A stretch of DNA of 6,833 bases, from the NCBI GenBank assembly GCA_903958915.1, contig CAJBVC010000045.1, positions 1 to 6,833 on the forward strand, read 5' to 3'. The position numbers were made by a program, and so were the translations under genes. A model generated the notes under the pieces. That model made no database searches. It was not told the origin of the DNA and was given only the letters and a program-made list of their open reading frames with translations. Origin of the DNA: an uncultured beta proteobacterium. GTDB lineage: Bacteria > Pseudomonadota > Gammaproteobacteria > Burkholderiales > Burkholderiaceae_C. Shown piece by piece: positions 6,710 through 6,833 of this stretch. Each line of letters opens with the position of its first letter. Position 1 is the first letter of the stretch.

Positions 6710-6729
6710 CAGGCTTCCGATTGTGAATT

Positions 6730-6816
6730 GCGCGGGTGGCGAAATTGGTAGACGCACCAGGTTTAGGTCCTGACGCTAGCAATAGCGTGCCGGTTCGAGT
6801 CCGGCTCCGCGCACCA
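6730..6816 (+). tRNA. leuW: tRNA-Leu (anticodon UAG)
   Basis: This is a complete 87-nt class II tRNA reading CUN leucine codons, mainly CUA/CUG. The acceptor stem is GCGCGGG (6730-6736) with TCCGCGC (6806-6812), the last pair being G-U. The discriminator is A (6813) and CCA is encoded (6814-6816). The D-arm is TGGCGAAATTGGTAGACGCA-like. The anticodon loop is TTTAGGT (6762-6768) with anticodon TAG (6764-6766). The long variable arm CGCTA-GCAA-TAGCG and the T-arm GCCGG-TTCGAGT-CCGGC are perfect. The top pair of the anticodon stem is a C-A mismatch (6757/6773), while the other four pairs are intact. The gene symbol follows the E. coli name for the UAG isoacceptor. No convincing promoter of its own is seen in the 81 bp after the pump gene. 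Confidence 0.96.
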
Positions 6817-6833
6817 CTGAGACAGATTATTTA

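Noticed and set aside
6699..6727. TTGCTT with a -10 near TGTGAA immediately before tRNA-Leu
   Set aside because: The -10 match is poor, and the start site would fall inside the mature tRNA.
6730..6833. tRNA-Leu 3' end as an integration site for a mobile element
   Set aside because: Only 17 bases follow the tRNA, with no repeat of its 3' end and no integrase in the window, so nothing supports it.

Overview
The window looks like chromosomal DNA from a beta-proteobacterium of the Burkholderiales, most likely a relative of the Comamonadaceae (Rhodoferax/Polaromonas type). This rests on moderately GC-rich coding DNA and on the style of the hopanoid and RND proteins. It is an inference from memory of family sequences, not a database match.

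Layout. Positions 1-2167 hold three minus-strand genes in the order hpnC, hpnD, hpnE; hpnE runs off the left edge and only its N-terminal 132 residues are present. They encode the bacterial three-enzyme route from farnesyl diphosphate to squalene. HpnD makes presqualene diphosphate, HpnC turns it into hydroxysqualene, and HpnE reduces that to squalene, the precursor of hopanoids. The genes are packed 10 and 46 bp apart and read as one operon.

A 136-bp divergent intergenic region (2168-2303) separates hpnC from a plus-strand efflux operon. It carries a good sigma-70-type promoter for the efflux side (TTGACA, 17-bp spacer, TAAATT) and an imperfect palindrome over the predicted start site. The operon (2304-6648) encodes a periplasmic adaptor lipoprotein and a 1051-residue RND inner-membrane pump resembling the TriC branch of the HAE family. 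The two genes are 7 bp apart. No outer-membrane channel and no regulator lies in the window, so the pump presumably uses a TolC-type channel encoded elsewhere.

After the pump come an 81-bp gap with a strong hairpin (6681-6709) and a complete tRNA-Leu(UAG) with encoded CCA (6730-6816). The last 17 bases show nothing recognisable.

Together the window pairs a membrane-lipid precursor pathway with a drug or solvent efflux pump, back to back around one short control region. I saw no mobile element, CRISPR array or clearly new system. The points worth a second look are the shared control region, the uncertain hpnC start, a palindromic element inside the adaptor's C-terminal tail, and some pump and tRNA details.
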